From the NCBI RefSeq assembly GCF_031085175.1, contig NZ_JAVHUY010000039.1, positions 35,180-99,179 on the forward strand: DNA of 64,000 bases, written 5' to 3'. Below the pieces are notes generated by a model that did no database searches, was not told the origin of the DNA, and worked only from the letters and a program-made list of their open reading frames with translations. This stretch comes from Phytohabitans maris (lineage in GTDB: Bacteria; Actinomycetota; Actinomycetes; Mycobacteriales; Micromonosporaceae). Positions 55,501 to 63,999 of the stretch are shown in pieces; the first letter of the stretch is position 1; every line of letters begins with the position of its first letter. The translations under genes and the position numbers were made by a program.

Positions 55501-56782
55501 TCTGATCGTGCGGTCGCGGCGGACGGTCCTGCCCGACGGGGAGCGGCCGGCCTCGGTCTGCGTGTCGGACGGGCGCATCGCGGCGATCGGGCCCTACGAG
55601 GGGGTCGACGGAGTCGACCTCGGCGACGTGGCGCTCCTGCCCGGGCTCGTCGACACCCACGTGCACGTCAACGAGCCGGGGCGCACCGAGTGGGAGGGCT
55701 TCGCCACCGCCACCCGCGCCGCCGCGGCCGGTGGCGTGACGACCATCGTGGACATGCCGCTCAACTCACTGCCTCCCACCGTCGACGTGGAGGCGCTGGC
55801 GGTCAAGCGGGCCGCCGCGACCGGGCAGTGCCATGTGGACACCGGCTTCTGGGGCGGTGCGATTCCGGGCAACGCGGCCGACCTGCCGGCGCTGCACGAG
55901 GCCGGGGTCTTCGGTTTCAAGGCGTTCCTGGTCGACTCGGGCGTGCCGGAGTTTCCGCCGCTCTCGCCGGCCCAGCTGCGCAAGGCGCTCTCCGCCGTGG
56001 ACGCGCTCTTCGTCGTACACGCCGAGGACCCGGACGCCATCGCACCGGCCGCCGCCTCGCCGCACTACGCCGACTTCGTCGCCTCGCGGCCGCCGAGCGC
56101 GGAGACCGGTGCGGTCGGCACGGTGGTGGCCGCGGCCCGCGAGACCGGCCGGCGGCTGCACGTGCTGCACCTCTCCGCCGCCGCGGCCCTGCCCTCCATC
56201 GTGGACACTCCGAACGTCACGGTGGAGACCTGCCCGCACTACCTGACGCTGAGCGCGGAGGAGGTGCCGGAGGGTGCTACCGAGTACAAGTGCTGCCCGC
56301 CGATCCGGGACGCGGCCAACCGCGACGCGCTGTGGCAGGGGCTGGCGAGCGGCGCGATCGACTGCGTCGTCTCCGACCACTCACCCTGTACCCCGGAGTT
56401 GAAGCGCGCCGACACCGGCGACTTCGCGGCCGCGTGGGGTGGCATCGCCTCGCTCCAGCTCGGCCTGCCGGTGGTCTGGACCCAGGCGGCCGTGCGCGGC
56501 TTCGGCCTGTCTGACGTGGTGCGCTGGATGGCCGCCCGTCCAGCCGAGATCGCCGGCCTGACCCGCAAGGGGCGCATCGCGCTGGGGTGCGACGCAGACC
56601 TGGTCGCCTTCGAGCCGGACACGGCGTTCGTGGTCGACGCGGGGCGGCTGCGGCACCGGCACGCGGTCACCCCGTACCACGGCCGCGCCCTGCTGGGCAA
56701 GGTCCGCACCACCTGGTTGCGCGGCACCATTGTGGACGGTGTGACCCCGCGTGGCCGCCTGCTGTCCCGGGGCGAGGCATGA
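55490..56782 (+). CDS. allB: Allantoinase
   Basis: The 430-residue cyclic amidohydrolase starts at TTG 55490, with GGAGG upstream, and opens [18 protein letters not shown]. The metal site is seen in [31 protein letters not shown] (carboxylated Lys), [21 protein letters not shown] and VSDHSPC (Asp). It converts allantoin to allantoate. It overlaps the upstream gene by 11 bases and the downstream allantoicase by ATGA. Confidence 0.94.
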   Translation: MSFDLIVRSRRTVLPDGERPASVCVSDGRIAAIGPYEGVDGVDLGDVALLPGLVDTHVHVNEPGRTEWEGFATATRAAAAGGVTTIVDMPLNSLPPTVDVEALAVKRAAATGQCHVDTGFWGGAIPGNAADLPALHEAGVFGFKAFLVDSGVPEFPPLSPAQLRKALSAVDALFVVHAEDPDAIAPAAASPHYADFVASRPPSAETGAVGTVVAAARETGRRLHVLHLSAAAALPSIVDTPNVTVETCPHYLTLSAEEVPEGATEYKCCPPIRDAANRDALWQGLASGAIDCVVSDHSPCTPELKRADTGDFAAAWGGIASLQLGLPVVWTQAAVRGFGLSDVVRWMAARPAEIAGLTRKGRIALGCDADLVAFEPDTAFVVDAGRLRHRHAVTPYHGRALLGKVRTTWLRGTIVDGVTPRGRLLSRGEA

Positions 56783-57816
56783 GCTGGCGGCTGCTGCCCG
56801 ACCTCGCGGCCCGGTCGCTGGGCGGCGGCGTGCCGTACGTCTCGGACGAGCTCTTCGCCGCCGGCGACAACCTGGTCACCGACGCGCCGCCGAGCTTCCA
56901 GGCGCAGACGTTCGGGCCAAAGGGCCAGGTCTACGACGGCTGGGAGACCCGCCGGCGCCGCGAGCCCGGGCACGACCACGCGATCGTCCGGCTCGGCGCG
57001 CCCGGCATCGTACGCGGCGTCGTGGTCGACACCGCGTTCTTCACCGGTAACTACCCGCCCCACGCGTCGGTCGAGGGCGTGGCGGTCGACGGCTACCCCG
57101 GCCCGGCCGAGCTGGCGTCCGCGCCGTGGGCCCCGCTGGTGCCGAGGTCACCGCTCGCCGGGGACACGCGCAACGAGTTCGAGGTGACCGAACCGTACCG
57201 CTGCACCCACGTACGCCTCACCATCTACCCGGACGGGGGCGTGGCCCGCCTGCGCGTACACGGGGAGGTGGTGCCCGACCCGGCCCTGCTGCCGGGCGTG
57301 CTCGACCTGGCCGCGATGGAGCACGGCGGGCAGGTGGTCGAGTGCAGCAACATGTTCTACGGCCCGCCGCACCGCCTGATCGCACCCGGCCTCGCGCGGG
57401 TGATGGGGGAGGGCTGGGAGACCGCCCGCCGCCGCGACGGCGGCAACGACTGGGTGCTGGTCAAGCTGGCCGCGCCGGGCGTCGTGCGCATCGCCGAGCT
57501 GGACACCAGCCACTTCAAGGGCAACGCGCCGGGCGCCGCCAGCCTGCGCGGCGTGGACGCCCGCACGTCCGATATAGACGATCCGGCCGCCTGGTTTGAT
57601 ATTTTGCCCCGCACCCGGCTCCAGCCCGACACCCGTCATCGTTTCCCGGTCTCGCCGGTGCCACAGGCCGCCACCCACGTACGCCTGGACGTCTTCCCGG
57701 ACGGCGGCATGGCCCGGCTCCGCCTGTACGGTGAGCTCACCGAAGATGCCCGGGCCGCGCTGTCCGCCCGTTGGCGAGCCACGACCACATCTTCCAGGAG
57801 AGGTGACATCCAGTAA
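56779..57816 (+). CDS. alc: Allantoicase
   Basis: The 345-residue protein has two repeats of the allantoicase domain: [40 protein letters not shown] and [17 protein letters not shown] in the first; [38 protein letters not shown] and [17 protein letters not shown] in the second. It hydrolyses allantoate to ureidoglycolate and urea. The stop overlaps the next ATG (TAATG). Confidence 0.94.
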   Translation: MSWRLLPDLAARSLGGGVPYVSDELFAAGDNLVTDAPPSFQAQTFGPKGQVYDGWETRRRREPGHDHAIVRLGAPGIVRGVVVDTAFFTGNYPPHASVEGVAVDGYPGPAELASAPWAPLVPRSPLAGDTRNEFEVTEPYRCTHVRLTIYPDGGVARLRVHGEVVPDPALLPGVLDLAAMEHGGQVVECSNMFYGPPHRLIAPGLARVMGEGWETARRRDGGNDWVLVKLAAPGVVRIAELDTSHFKGNAPGAASLRGVDARTSDIDDPAAWFDILPRTRLQPDTRHRFPVSPVPQAATHVRLDVFPDGGMARLRLYGELTEDARAALSARWRATTTSSRRGDIQ

Positions 57817-58385
57817 TGTCCACATTGACTATCCGTCAGGTGACCGAGCGCGTCGTCGAGCTCGGCCTCGTGGACGCCGAGGCGGCGGCGGCCCTCGGCC
57901 GGGAGGTCCCGCTGGACCAGACGTTGGACTACTTCGCCGAGTCCGACGGCCAGGCGGTGCTCAGGGTGCTCGACGCCCTCGAGATCTGGTACGACATCGG
58001 CTACAAGACCTTCCGCGGCGTGTGTGAGTTCGAGGACCAGCTGTACCGGGAACAGCTGGACCGGATCGCCGCCCGCACGCGCGGCCTGCTCACTGTCACC
58101 GACGTGGAGTTGGTCGACGACGAGGACGGCGACCACCTGCTGCGGTTTCGCTGCAACGGGGAGCCGCGCGAGTGGCGGATCCCGCACGACGACGAAGAGG
58201 AGGAGGAGTTCAGCGCGACGATGGAGTTCACCATGGGCATCTCCAAACTCGTGCCGGCCGGCTCACCCGCGCGATGGTGCGGCGTCGACATCGACGATGC
58301 CGACTTCGGGCCGCAGTTCGTCTTTGGGGATCCCGTGGCGCTGCGGCAGCTCGGGTCGGAGTTCGGCCTGAAATTCAGGGCCTGA
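57816..58385 (+). CDS. Protein of unknown function, coupled to allantoicase
   Basis: The 189-residue protein is acidic and soluble. It has an N-terminal helical part (LTIRQVTERVVELGLVDAEA, ALEIWYDIGYKTFRGVCEFE), a middle beta-rich part (LTVTDVELVDDEDGDHLLRF) and an acidic stretch PHDDEEEEEFSATMEFTMG. I do not recognise it. It overlaps the allantoicase stop by one base, so it is translated with it. It is not an obvious ureidoglycolate lyase. A purine-pathway role is possible but unproven. Confidence 0.65.
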   Translation: MSTLTIRQVTERVVELGLVDAEAAAALGREVPLDQTLDYFAESDGQAVLRVLDALEIWYDIGYKTFRGVCEFEDQLYREQLDRIAARTRGLLTVTDVELVDDEDGDHLLRFRCNGEPREWRIPHDDEEEEEFSATMEFTMGISKLVPAGSPARWCGVDIDDADFGPQFVFGDPVALRQLGSEFGLKFRA

Positions 58386-58403
58386 TCCGAGGGAGGACGT
58401 CGA

Positions 58404-59612
58404 GTGCGGATCGTCGACGCCCGGGTGATCGTGAGCTGCCCCGGCCGCAACTTCGTCACGTTGAAGCTGGTCACCGACGAGGGCGTGACGGGCGTCGGCG
58501 ACGCCACGCTCAACGGGCGCGAGCTGGCCGTCGCGAGCTACCTGAGCGAGCACGTCGTGCCGCTGCTGATCGGGCGGGACGCGGCCCGCATCGAAGACAC
58601 CTGGCAGTACCTCTACAAAGGAGCCTACTGGCGGCGCGGGCCGGTCACGATGAGCGCGATCGCCGCGGTCGACACCGCCTTGTGGGACATCAAGGGCAAG
58701 GTGGCCGGCCTTCCCGTCTACCAACTGCTTGGTGGGCGGTCGCGCGAGGGCGTCACGGTGTACGGGCACGCGAGCGCGGACACAGTGGACAGTGTGCTGG
58801 AGCGGGTGGCCGACTTCGTGCGGCGGGGCTACAAGGCGGTGCGGGTGCAGAGTGGCATTCCCGGACTCTCCGATGTGTACGGCGTGCACACCGGCCCGGG
58901 CGTCTACGAGCCGGCCAGCGCCGCCGTCCCCGCCGAGACGGTCTGGTCCACTGAGCGCTACCTCGACCACGTGCCGGGGGTGTTCGCGCGGGTGCGGCAG
59001 GAGTTCGGGCCGCACCTCAAGCTCCTGCACGACGTGCACCACCGGCTCACGCCGATCGAGGCGGCGCGGCTGGGCAGGAGCCTTGAGCCGTACGCGCTGA
59101 CCTGGATGGAGGACCCGGTGCCGGCCGAGCTCCAGGAGGGGTTCCGGCTGATCCGGCGGCACACCACCACGCCGATCGCGGTGGGCGAGGTCTTCAACAG
59201 CGTGTGGGACTGCCAGCAGCTGGTGAGCGAGCAGCTCGTCGACTACGTACGGGCGACGGTGGTGCACGCGGGCGGCATCACCCACCTGCGGCGGATCTTC
59301 GACCTCGCCGCCCTCTACCACGTGCGCAGCGGCTCGCACGGCGCCACCGACCTGTCGCCGGTCTGCCTCGCGGCGGCGCTGCACCTCGACATCAGCATCC
59401 CCAACTTCGGGCTCCAGGAGTACATGCCGCACGCGGACGTGACCGACGAGGTCTTCCCGCACACGTACCGGTTCGAGGGCGGCTACCTGCACCCCTCCGA
59501 GGAGCCCGGGCTCGGCGTCGACATCGACGAGGAGCTGGCGGCGCGCTACCCGTACAAGCCGGCGGCCCTGCCGGTGAGCCGCCTCGAGGACGGCACGCTG
59601 CACAGCTGGTGA
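58404..59612 (+). CDS. manD: D-mannonate dehydratase-like enolase-superfamily protein
   Basis: The 402-residue protein has a GTG start and the mandelate racemase N-terminal fold. The active-site region [20 protein letters not shown] contains Asp/His and is followed by [20 protein letters not shown] (Glu), [17 protein letters not shown] (Glu), [20 protein letters not shown] and [16 protein letters not shown]. This matches ManD. It would turn D-mannonate or D-gluconate-type acids into 2-keto-3-deoxygluconate, so it may not belong to the purine pathway despite lying 18 bases after the unknown gene. Confidence 0.88.
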   Translation: MRIVDARVIVSCPGRNFVTLKLVTDEGVTGVGDATLNGRELAVASYLSEHVVPLLIGRDAARIEDTWQYLYKGAYWRRGPVTMSAIAAVDTALWDIKGKVAGLPVYQLLGGRSREGVTVYGHASADTVDSVLERVADFVRRGYKAVRVQSGIPGLSDVYGVHTGPGVYEPASAAVPAETVWSTERYLDHVPGVFARVRQEFGPHLKLLHDVHHRLTPIEAARLGRSLEPYALTWMEDPVPAELQEGFRLIRRHTTTPIAVGEVFNSVWDCQQLVSEQLVDYVRATVVHAGGITHLRRIFDLAALYHVRSGSHGATDLSPVCLAAALHLDISIPNFGLQEYMPHADVTDEVFPHTYRFEGGYLHPSEEPGLGVDIDEELAARYPYKPAALPVSRLEDGTLHSW

Positions 59613-59664
59613 CCGGCGCGGGCCTACCGGGCGTGGGCCCGCGCCCCAGCTGCGTTAAAGATAC

Positions 59665-59693
59665 TTGACATGATGTCTGGTCCGCTTTACCTT
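59665..59693 (+). promoter_or_regulatory. Leaderless promoter with overlapping palindrome
   Basis: TTGACA (59665-59670), a 17-base spacer and TACCTT (59688-59693) lie 7 bases upstream of the ATG at 59701, so the transcript is probably leaderless. The 11-bp palindrome GACAT-G-ATGTC (59667-59677) overlaps the -35 element and may bind the XRE-type regulator encoded downstream. Confidence 0.65.
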
Positions 59694-59700
59694 TGTCGGC

Positions 59701-60123
59701 ATGTCCTTCGAGGAGAAGCGGGCGTGGATCTACGCGGCGATCGCGGTCGTCGTGCCGGTGGTCTACGTGGTAGTGGTCCTGCGGCGGCTCGCCGACGCCG
59801 ACGTCGCCGACGTGGCGTACGTGCGGCCCCTGATCACCGCGATCGTCGCCGCGATGGTGCTCAACATCGTGGCCAACATCGTCGCCGGCATGTTCTCCCG
59901 CCGCGGAGACGTGGACAAGAAGGACGAGCGCGACCACCAGATCCACCGTATCGGCGAGTGGGTCGGCTTTCACGTCATGAGCCTCGCCGCGCTGGTGCCG
60001 CTGGTGCTCGCGATCACCGAGGTCGACTACTTCTGGATCGCCAACGCCCTCTACCTCGCATTCTGCCTGGCCGCCTTCGGCTCGTCGGTCGCCAAGATCG
60101 TCGCATACCGGCGGGGCTTCTGA
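59701..60123 (+). CDS. Small four-helix membrane protein
   Basis: The 140-residue protein has hydrophobic helices at about 9-27, 45-66, 92-106 and 112-133, with a charged loop (RRGDVDKKDERDHQIHRIGE) between the second and third. I recognise no named family with confidence; the helix pattern resembles small DUF2178-like proteins that pair with XRE regulators. Its stop overlaps the XRE gene start (TGATG). Confidence 0.7.
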   Translation: MSFEEKRAWIYAAIAVVVPVVYVVVVLRRLADADVADVAYVRPLITAIVAAMVLNIVANIVAGMFSRRGDVDKKDERDHQIHRIGEWVGFHVMSLAALVPLVLAITEVDYFWIANALYLAFCLAAFGSSVAKIVAYRRGF

Positions 60124-60347
60124 TGGTCAAGCCCACCCGGGTCACCAACTCGATCCGCACCCTGCGCTTCAACCACGGCGAGATGACCCAGGCCGACCTC
60201 GCCGACCGCATCGGCGTCACCCGCCAGACCGTCATCGCGATCGAGCAGGGACGTTACTCGCCGTCGCTGGAGATGGCCTTCCGCATCGCCCGCGTCTTCA
60301 AGGTCTCGCTCGACGAGGTCTTCCAATACCCGGACGAGACCGAGTAG
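60123..60347 (+). CDS. XRE-family HTH regulator
   Basis: A 74-residue protein that is almost only an HTH: NSIRTLRFNHGEMTQADLAD, RIGVTRQTVIAIEQGRYSPS, LEMAFRIARVFKVSLDEVFQ. These small Cro/CI-like regulators commonly pair with a membrane protein. It is translationally coupled to the upstream gene and may repress the pair through the palindrome at 59667. Confidence 0.9.
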   Translation: MVKPTRVTNSIRTLRFNHGEMTQADLADRIGVTRQTVIAIEQGRYSPSLEMAFRIARVFKVSLDEVFQYPDETE

Positions 60348-60509
60348 ACAGTCCACTCCATTCAGCTGAGTCGATCGCGGGAGAGTCTCGGTGAGCGGGG
60401 AGGATCCGTGCGTCCGTGAACCCCTGCCAAACCTGTCGGCACACGGTGGCGGTCGGCCCTCACCCTACGCGTCCACGACCTGCGGGGCCGCCTGCCCAAG
60501 TAGCTTGGG

Positions 60510-60530
60510 CTACCGCGACGTCCGTCGTGG
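60510..60530 (+). repeat. Family C palindrome, copy 3 (degenerate)
   Basis: CTACCGCGACGTCCGTCGTGG; it shares its first 15 bases with the copy at 29206. Confidence 0.5.
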
Positions 60531-60869
60531 CCCAGACCGGTGCGCGGGGTTCCCGCGTCTCACCCTGCGCGGTCGGCGATCTCACCCCGGCCCCTGTGGG
60601 CAGGGCGGCCCGTCCGGGGTCTGTGTGTCCACCACCCTTTCACCACCGCGCCGGCGGGCGGGCGGATGTGTGTGCGGGAAGCTCTGGAGCTGCCCCGTCT
60701 GTGCTCCCACTGGGGTGGGCTTGTGTCGCGGGGCCGGCAGCGGAGGCCGGGGTTTCGGCGAGCGCCAGCTCGTCGCCGGCCGTAGCGGTGCCCGCGGGAG
60801 AGCAGCCCAAGAAGACGTTTCCCCGGGGACCCCGCGGAGCCGGACACGCGAAAACCGGGCGGTGCGGGT

Positions 60870-60917
60870 GATCGTGGTATTTCAGTGCCCCTCTGGGGGC
60901 ACCTAGTTACCACGATC
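60870..60917. repeat. Family B palindrome, copy 4 (48 bp)
   Basis: GATCGTGGTAT at the left, inner GTGCCCC / GGGGCAC arms, and TTACCACGATC at the right. Confidence 0.85.
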
Positions 60918-61120
60918 TGACTCCGCGACCCGATGTCGATCGCCAGCCAGGTATCGGCGTGCCGGTTTGCTATGTCATCACAGCCCATCACCCCGACTCC
61001 GGAAGCTCTGTATGGCCGGCCCGGCCCGGACGCGTCCGGGCCGGACAAGCTCACCCGGACCCGCCGCGGCGCGAGGTTGCCGGCACGATCACCCATGCCG
61101 CCCGGGCCGGGCTCGCGCCG

Positions 61121-62965
61121 CTAGCGGGCGGCGACGAAGGCGCGGCCTACCGCGGTCGGGGTGGTGCCGGTGCGGAAGAGGCCGGACTGGTCCTTGTCGG
61201 TCGCGGGCAGGCCGAACCAGGCGTACCGGTGCAGGAAGGAGAGGCCGCCGAGCATCTTGGCCGCCGCCGTCACGAACGCCGCCTGCTGCGCCTGGCTGGG
61301 GAAGCGGGCGCCACCGCCGGAGAAGTCGATGAGCGCGAACTCGGTCAGCCAGATCGGCTTGCCGTACCGGTCGTACACCGCCCGCAGGTAGCGGCGGAGC
61401 TGGTCGACCGCGTTGGAGGTGTCGAAGTCGCCGCCGTACCAGTGCAGGGCGACGAAGTCGACCCGGTAGCCGCGGGACTTGGCGCCGGACATGAAGCGGT
61501 CGAGCCAGCCGCCCGGGTCGGCCCCGCCGAACGCGACCGCCGGGCTGCTCAGCTTGCTGCCGGTGGCCTGGAGCCGGGGCCACAGGTCGAGCGCCTGCTC
61601 CACGCTCATGTCGGCCTGGCCACCCATGTCGGGCTCGTTGAAGGCGAGCAGGTACGGCCCGGCCGCCTTGGCCGCCGCGAGCGCCGAGTCGTTGACGTCC
61701 TTGGTGCCCCAGATCATCGGCACGAACTGCGCGCCGCGCGGGGTGGTGACGCCCTCGTGGCGCGGGTTCCAGGTGTAGTACCAGCTCGCCGTGGAACTGG
61801 CGAGGGCCTGGCTGACGCCGTTGAAGTTCCACACCGCGACCCCCTTCTTCGGCGACGTGGCGGCCGGGGGCGCGGCGGGCGCCCTGGTGGTGCTGCGGGC
61901 CTTGGGCGTCGGTGTGGGTGTGGCGGGCGGTCTGGTGGTCGCTGGCGCCGGCGTGGGCGAGGCAGCCGGTGCCACCGCCGCGGGCAGGGGATTGGCCGCC
62001 GGTTCGGGCGAGGGGGAGCGGTTGAGCTTCACCCCGATGAGGGTCGCGGTCACCAGCACGACGACGGTGGCCGCGGCGGTGACCGGCACGGCGAGCCCGC
62101 TGCCGGTACCGGCGGCCGCCGCGACCTTCGCCGTCGCCGCACCCGCCTTGGCCGCTAACGCCGCGGGGCCGGACAGCTTGCCGGCGAGCGCGGCCGGCAC
62201 CGGCAGCATCGAGATGCCGGCGAGCAGGCGGTCGATCGGCACCAGGTCGCCGGAGGTAGGCGCGCAGGTGCCGCAGTCGCGCACGTGCCGGGCCAGCCGC
62301 TTGCGCCAGAGCGAGTCCGGCTTGCCGTTCCACGATGCGGCGACCGAGCGGAGGGCGGTGCAGGCGGGCCGCGCGCGGAGGGCGCGCACGACGGTGCGGG
62401 CGGTCTGGATCTGCTCCTTCATGCGGTGGATGCGCACGCCGGCGTGGTTCGGGGAGAGGCCGAGCGCGCCGGCGAGGTCGGAGCGCTCCAGCTCGCCCGC
62501 CTCCTCCAGCCACCAGAGCGCGATCAGCTCCTGGTCGTCGGCGTCCAGCCAGCGGGTCGCCTCGGCCACCTCGCGCCGCTGGTCGGTCAGGCCGAGCCGG
62601 GCGATGGTGAGGTCGGCGAAGTCGGGGCCGGGATCGGGTACGTCGTGCATCGCCTCGACGCCCACCGGCCGGGCGGGTGTGGTGCGCCGGTGCAGCTCCC
62701 AGTCGCGCACCTGCCGGATCGTGATCGCCACCAGCCAGGGGCGGTAGGCGCCCGGGTCACGCAGGTCGGGCAGGTGGCGCACCACCCGTACCAGCGTCTC
62801 CTGGACCACGTCGTCGACGTCCGCGTGACCGCGCAGCGCGCGCCCGACGATGTTGTAGACCAGCGGGAGCGAGGCGGCGACCAGCGCGTCGAGCGCCTGC
62901 GCGCCGCCCTGCTGCGCCGCGCTGACCAGCGCGGCGTCCGGTGTGGCCCGACCGGTACGGGACAT
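61121..62965 (-). CDS. ECF sigma factor fused to anti-sigma-like motif, membrane helix and GH128-like domain
   Basis: The 614-residue protein starts at ATG 62965 behind GGAGAGGGAGG. Residues 15-95 form sigma region 2 (ADVDDVVQETLVRVVRHLPD, DPGAYRPWLVAITIRQVRDW) and 130-190 sigma region 4 (DADDQELIALWWLEEAGELE, LGLSPNHAGVRIHRMKEQI). HVRDCGTC at 227-234 is the Hx3Cx2C zinc motif of ZAS anti-sigma factors. A membrane helix (292-312) and a Pro/Thr/Ala linker (315-370) lead to a GH128/asl1-like glucanase domain (374-614). LLAFNEPD (Glu444) and IWLTEF (Glu542) are its candidate catalytic pair. A one-protein transmembrane sensor and transcription factor is inferred. An IS element lies 55 bases upstream. 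Confidence 0.9.
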   Translation of the reverse strand: MSRTGRATPDAALVSAAQQGGAQALDALVAASLPLVYNIVGRALRGHADVDDVVQETLVRVVRHLPDLRDPGAYRPWLVAITIRQVRDWELHRRTTPARPVGVEAMHDVPDPGPDFADLTIARLGLTDQRREVAEATRWLDADDQELIALWWLEEAGELERSDLAGALGLSPNHAGVRIHRMKEQIQTARTVVRALRARPACTALRSVAASWNGKPDSLWRKRLARHVRDCGTCAPTSGDLVPIDRLLAGISMLPVPAALAGKLSGPAALAAKAGAATAKVAAAAGTGSGLAVPVTAAATVVVLVTATLIGVKLNRSPSPEPAANPLPAAVAPAASPTPAPATTRPPATPTPTPKARSTTRAPAAPPAATSPKKGVAVWNFNGVSQALASSTASWYYTWNPRHEGVTTPRGAQFVPMIWGTKDVNDSALAAAKAAGPYLLAFNEPDMGGQADMSVEQALDLWPRLQATGSKLSSPAVAFGGADPGGWLDRFMSGAKSRGYRVDFVALHWYGGDFDTSNAVDQLRRYLRAVYDRYGKPIWLTEFALIDFSGGGARFPSQAQQAAFVTAAAKMLGGLSFLHRYAWFGLPATDKDQSGLFRTGTTPTAVGRAFVAAR

Positions 62966-63020
62966 CCGCCTGCCTCCCTCTCCGCGGCACGCCACGCGTG
63001 CCGGTGCCGACCCTTCCTTA

Positions 63021-63035
63021 GAGGGCATCTGATCT
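63021..63035 (+). repeat. IS5-family left terminal inverted repeat
   Basis: GAGGGCATCTGATCT, exactly complementary to the right end. Confidence 0.9.
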
Positions 63036-63122
63036 CAATACGGGATAATTTGGTATAGGCGCGACGATGTATTCGAAAACAACATCCCACACGTAGTCCA
63101 TCTGGTCTGGTACAGCACGTGG

Positions 63123-63986
63123 GTGACCGCTTCCCGACGCCCGTACCGAACCGACCTGTCCGACGCGCGCTGGGCGTTGATCGAGCCGATCCTGACGCGG
63201 TGGCGGGCGGACCGGGTCGGGTTGGGGATAGCGCCGATACAACATGACCTACGCGAGATCGTGAACGCGGTCCTGTACATCAACCGGACCGGGATTCCAT
63301 GGGAGTACCTGCCGCACGACTTCCCTCCACATAAGACGGTTTACCACTACTATGCGTTGTGGGAAAAGGACGGCACGACTGAAGCGATCCACGAGGCGCT
63401 GCGCCGCAGGGTGCGGCGGGCCGCCGGGCGGGCCGAGGAGCCCAGCGCGGCGATCATCGACGCGCAGACGGTCAAGACCTCCAACAATGTTCCAGAGTCA
63501 TCGCAAGGAATCGACGCCGGCAAGCGGATCAAGGGCCGGAAACGGCACATCGCCACAGACGTGCTCGGCCTGCTGCTGGTCGTGTTGGTCACTGCGGCGA
63601 GTGTGCACGACACGGCCGGCGGCCGATACGTGGTCGACGAGCTCGCCGCCCACCGACCAGATGTGGTCAGGGTGTGGGTGGATGCCGGCTACAAGCAGAG
63701 CGTCATCGACCAGGGCGCGGCACACGGCATCGATGTCGTGGTGGTGACCAAGGATCCCGACCAGCGCGGGTTCAAACCGCAACCCAAGCGGTGGGCGATC
63801 GAGCGGACCTTGGGCTGGCTGATGCTTCATCGCCGGCTGGTCCGGGACTACGAGGCCGACCCGGCCCGATCCCGGACGATGATTCTCTGGGCAATGATCG
63901 ACAACATGTCCCGGCGGTTAACCGGAGAATCAACATCGACGTGGCGCACCACCCCAACAAATACGGACATTATCTGTCAGTTATAG
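63123..63986 (+). CDS. IS5-family transposase
   Basis: The 287-residue protein has a GTG start and an N-terminal DUF4096-like domain (YRTDLSDARWALIEPILTRW, GIPWEYLPHDFPPHKTVYHY). The DDE catalytic core is seen in AIIDAQTVKTSNN (first Asp), RVWVDAGYKQS (second Asp) and RWAIERTLGWLMLHRRLVRD (Glu). It is complete and its stop lies inside the right terminal repeat. It should cut and paste the element. Confidence 0.92.
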   Translation: MTASRRPYRTDLSDARWALIEPILTRWRADRVGLGIAPIQHDLREIVNAVLYINRTGIPWEYLPHDFPPHKTVYHYYALWEKDGTTEAIHEALRRRVRRAAGRAEEPSAAIIDAQTVKTSNNVPESSQGIDAGKRIKGRKRHIATDVLGLLLVVLVTAASVHDTAGGRYVVDELAAHRPDVVRVWVDAGYKQSVIDQGAAHGIDVVVVTKDPDQRGFKPQPKRWAIERTLGWLMLHRRLVRDYEADPARSRTMILWAMIDNMSRRLTGESTSTWRTTPTNTDIICQL

Positions 63987-63999
63987 ATCAGATGCCCTC
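63985..63999 (-). repeat. IS5-family right terminal inverted repeat
   Basis: AGATCAGATGCCCTC, the exact complement of the left terminal repeat; the transposase stop codon overlaps its first two bases. Confidence 0.88.

Larger units (their letters stand above)
60348..61120. other. Gene-free stretch made of dispersed repeats (773 bp)
   Basis: No convincing coding region between the XRE gene and the convergent sigma-GH gene. It contains a family C copy (60510), a family B copy (60870) and motif E-like sequences. Confidence 0.65.
63021..63999 (+). mobile_element. IS5-family insertion sequence (about 979 bp)
   Basis: It is bounded by 15-bp perfect terminal inverted repeats GAGGGCATCTGATCT (63021-63035) and AGATCAGATGCCCTC (63985-63999). 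The base pattern before the left end (TTA) and the T after the right end fit a 3-bp TTA target duplication, though the right flank is cut off by the window edge. It carries one complete transposase gene, so it may be active. Confidence 0.9.

Noticed and set aside
60391..60906. Overlapping open frames of 80-170 codons in the gene-free stretch
   Set aside because: Composition is biased, they overlap each other and the repeats, and no ribosome-binding site or family motif is seen.
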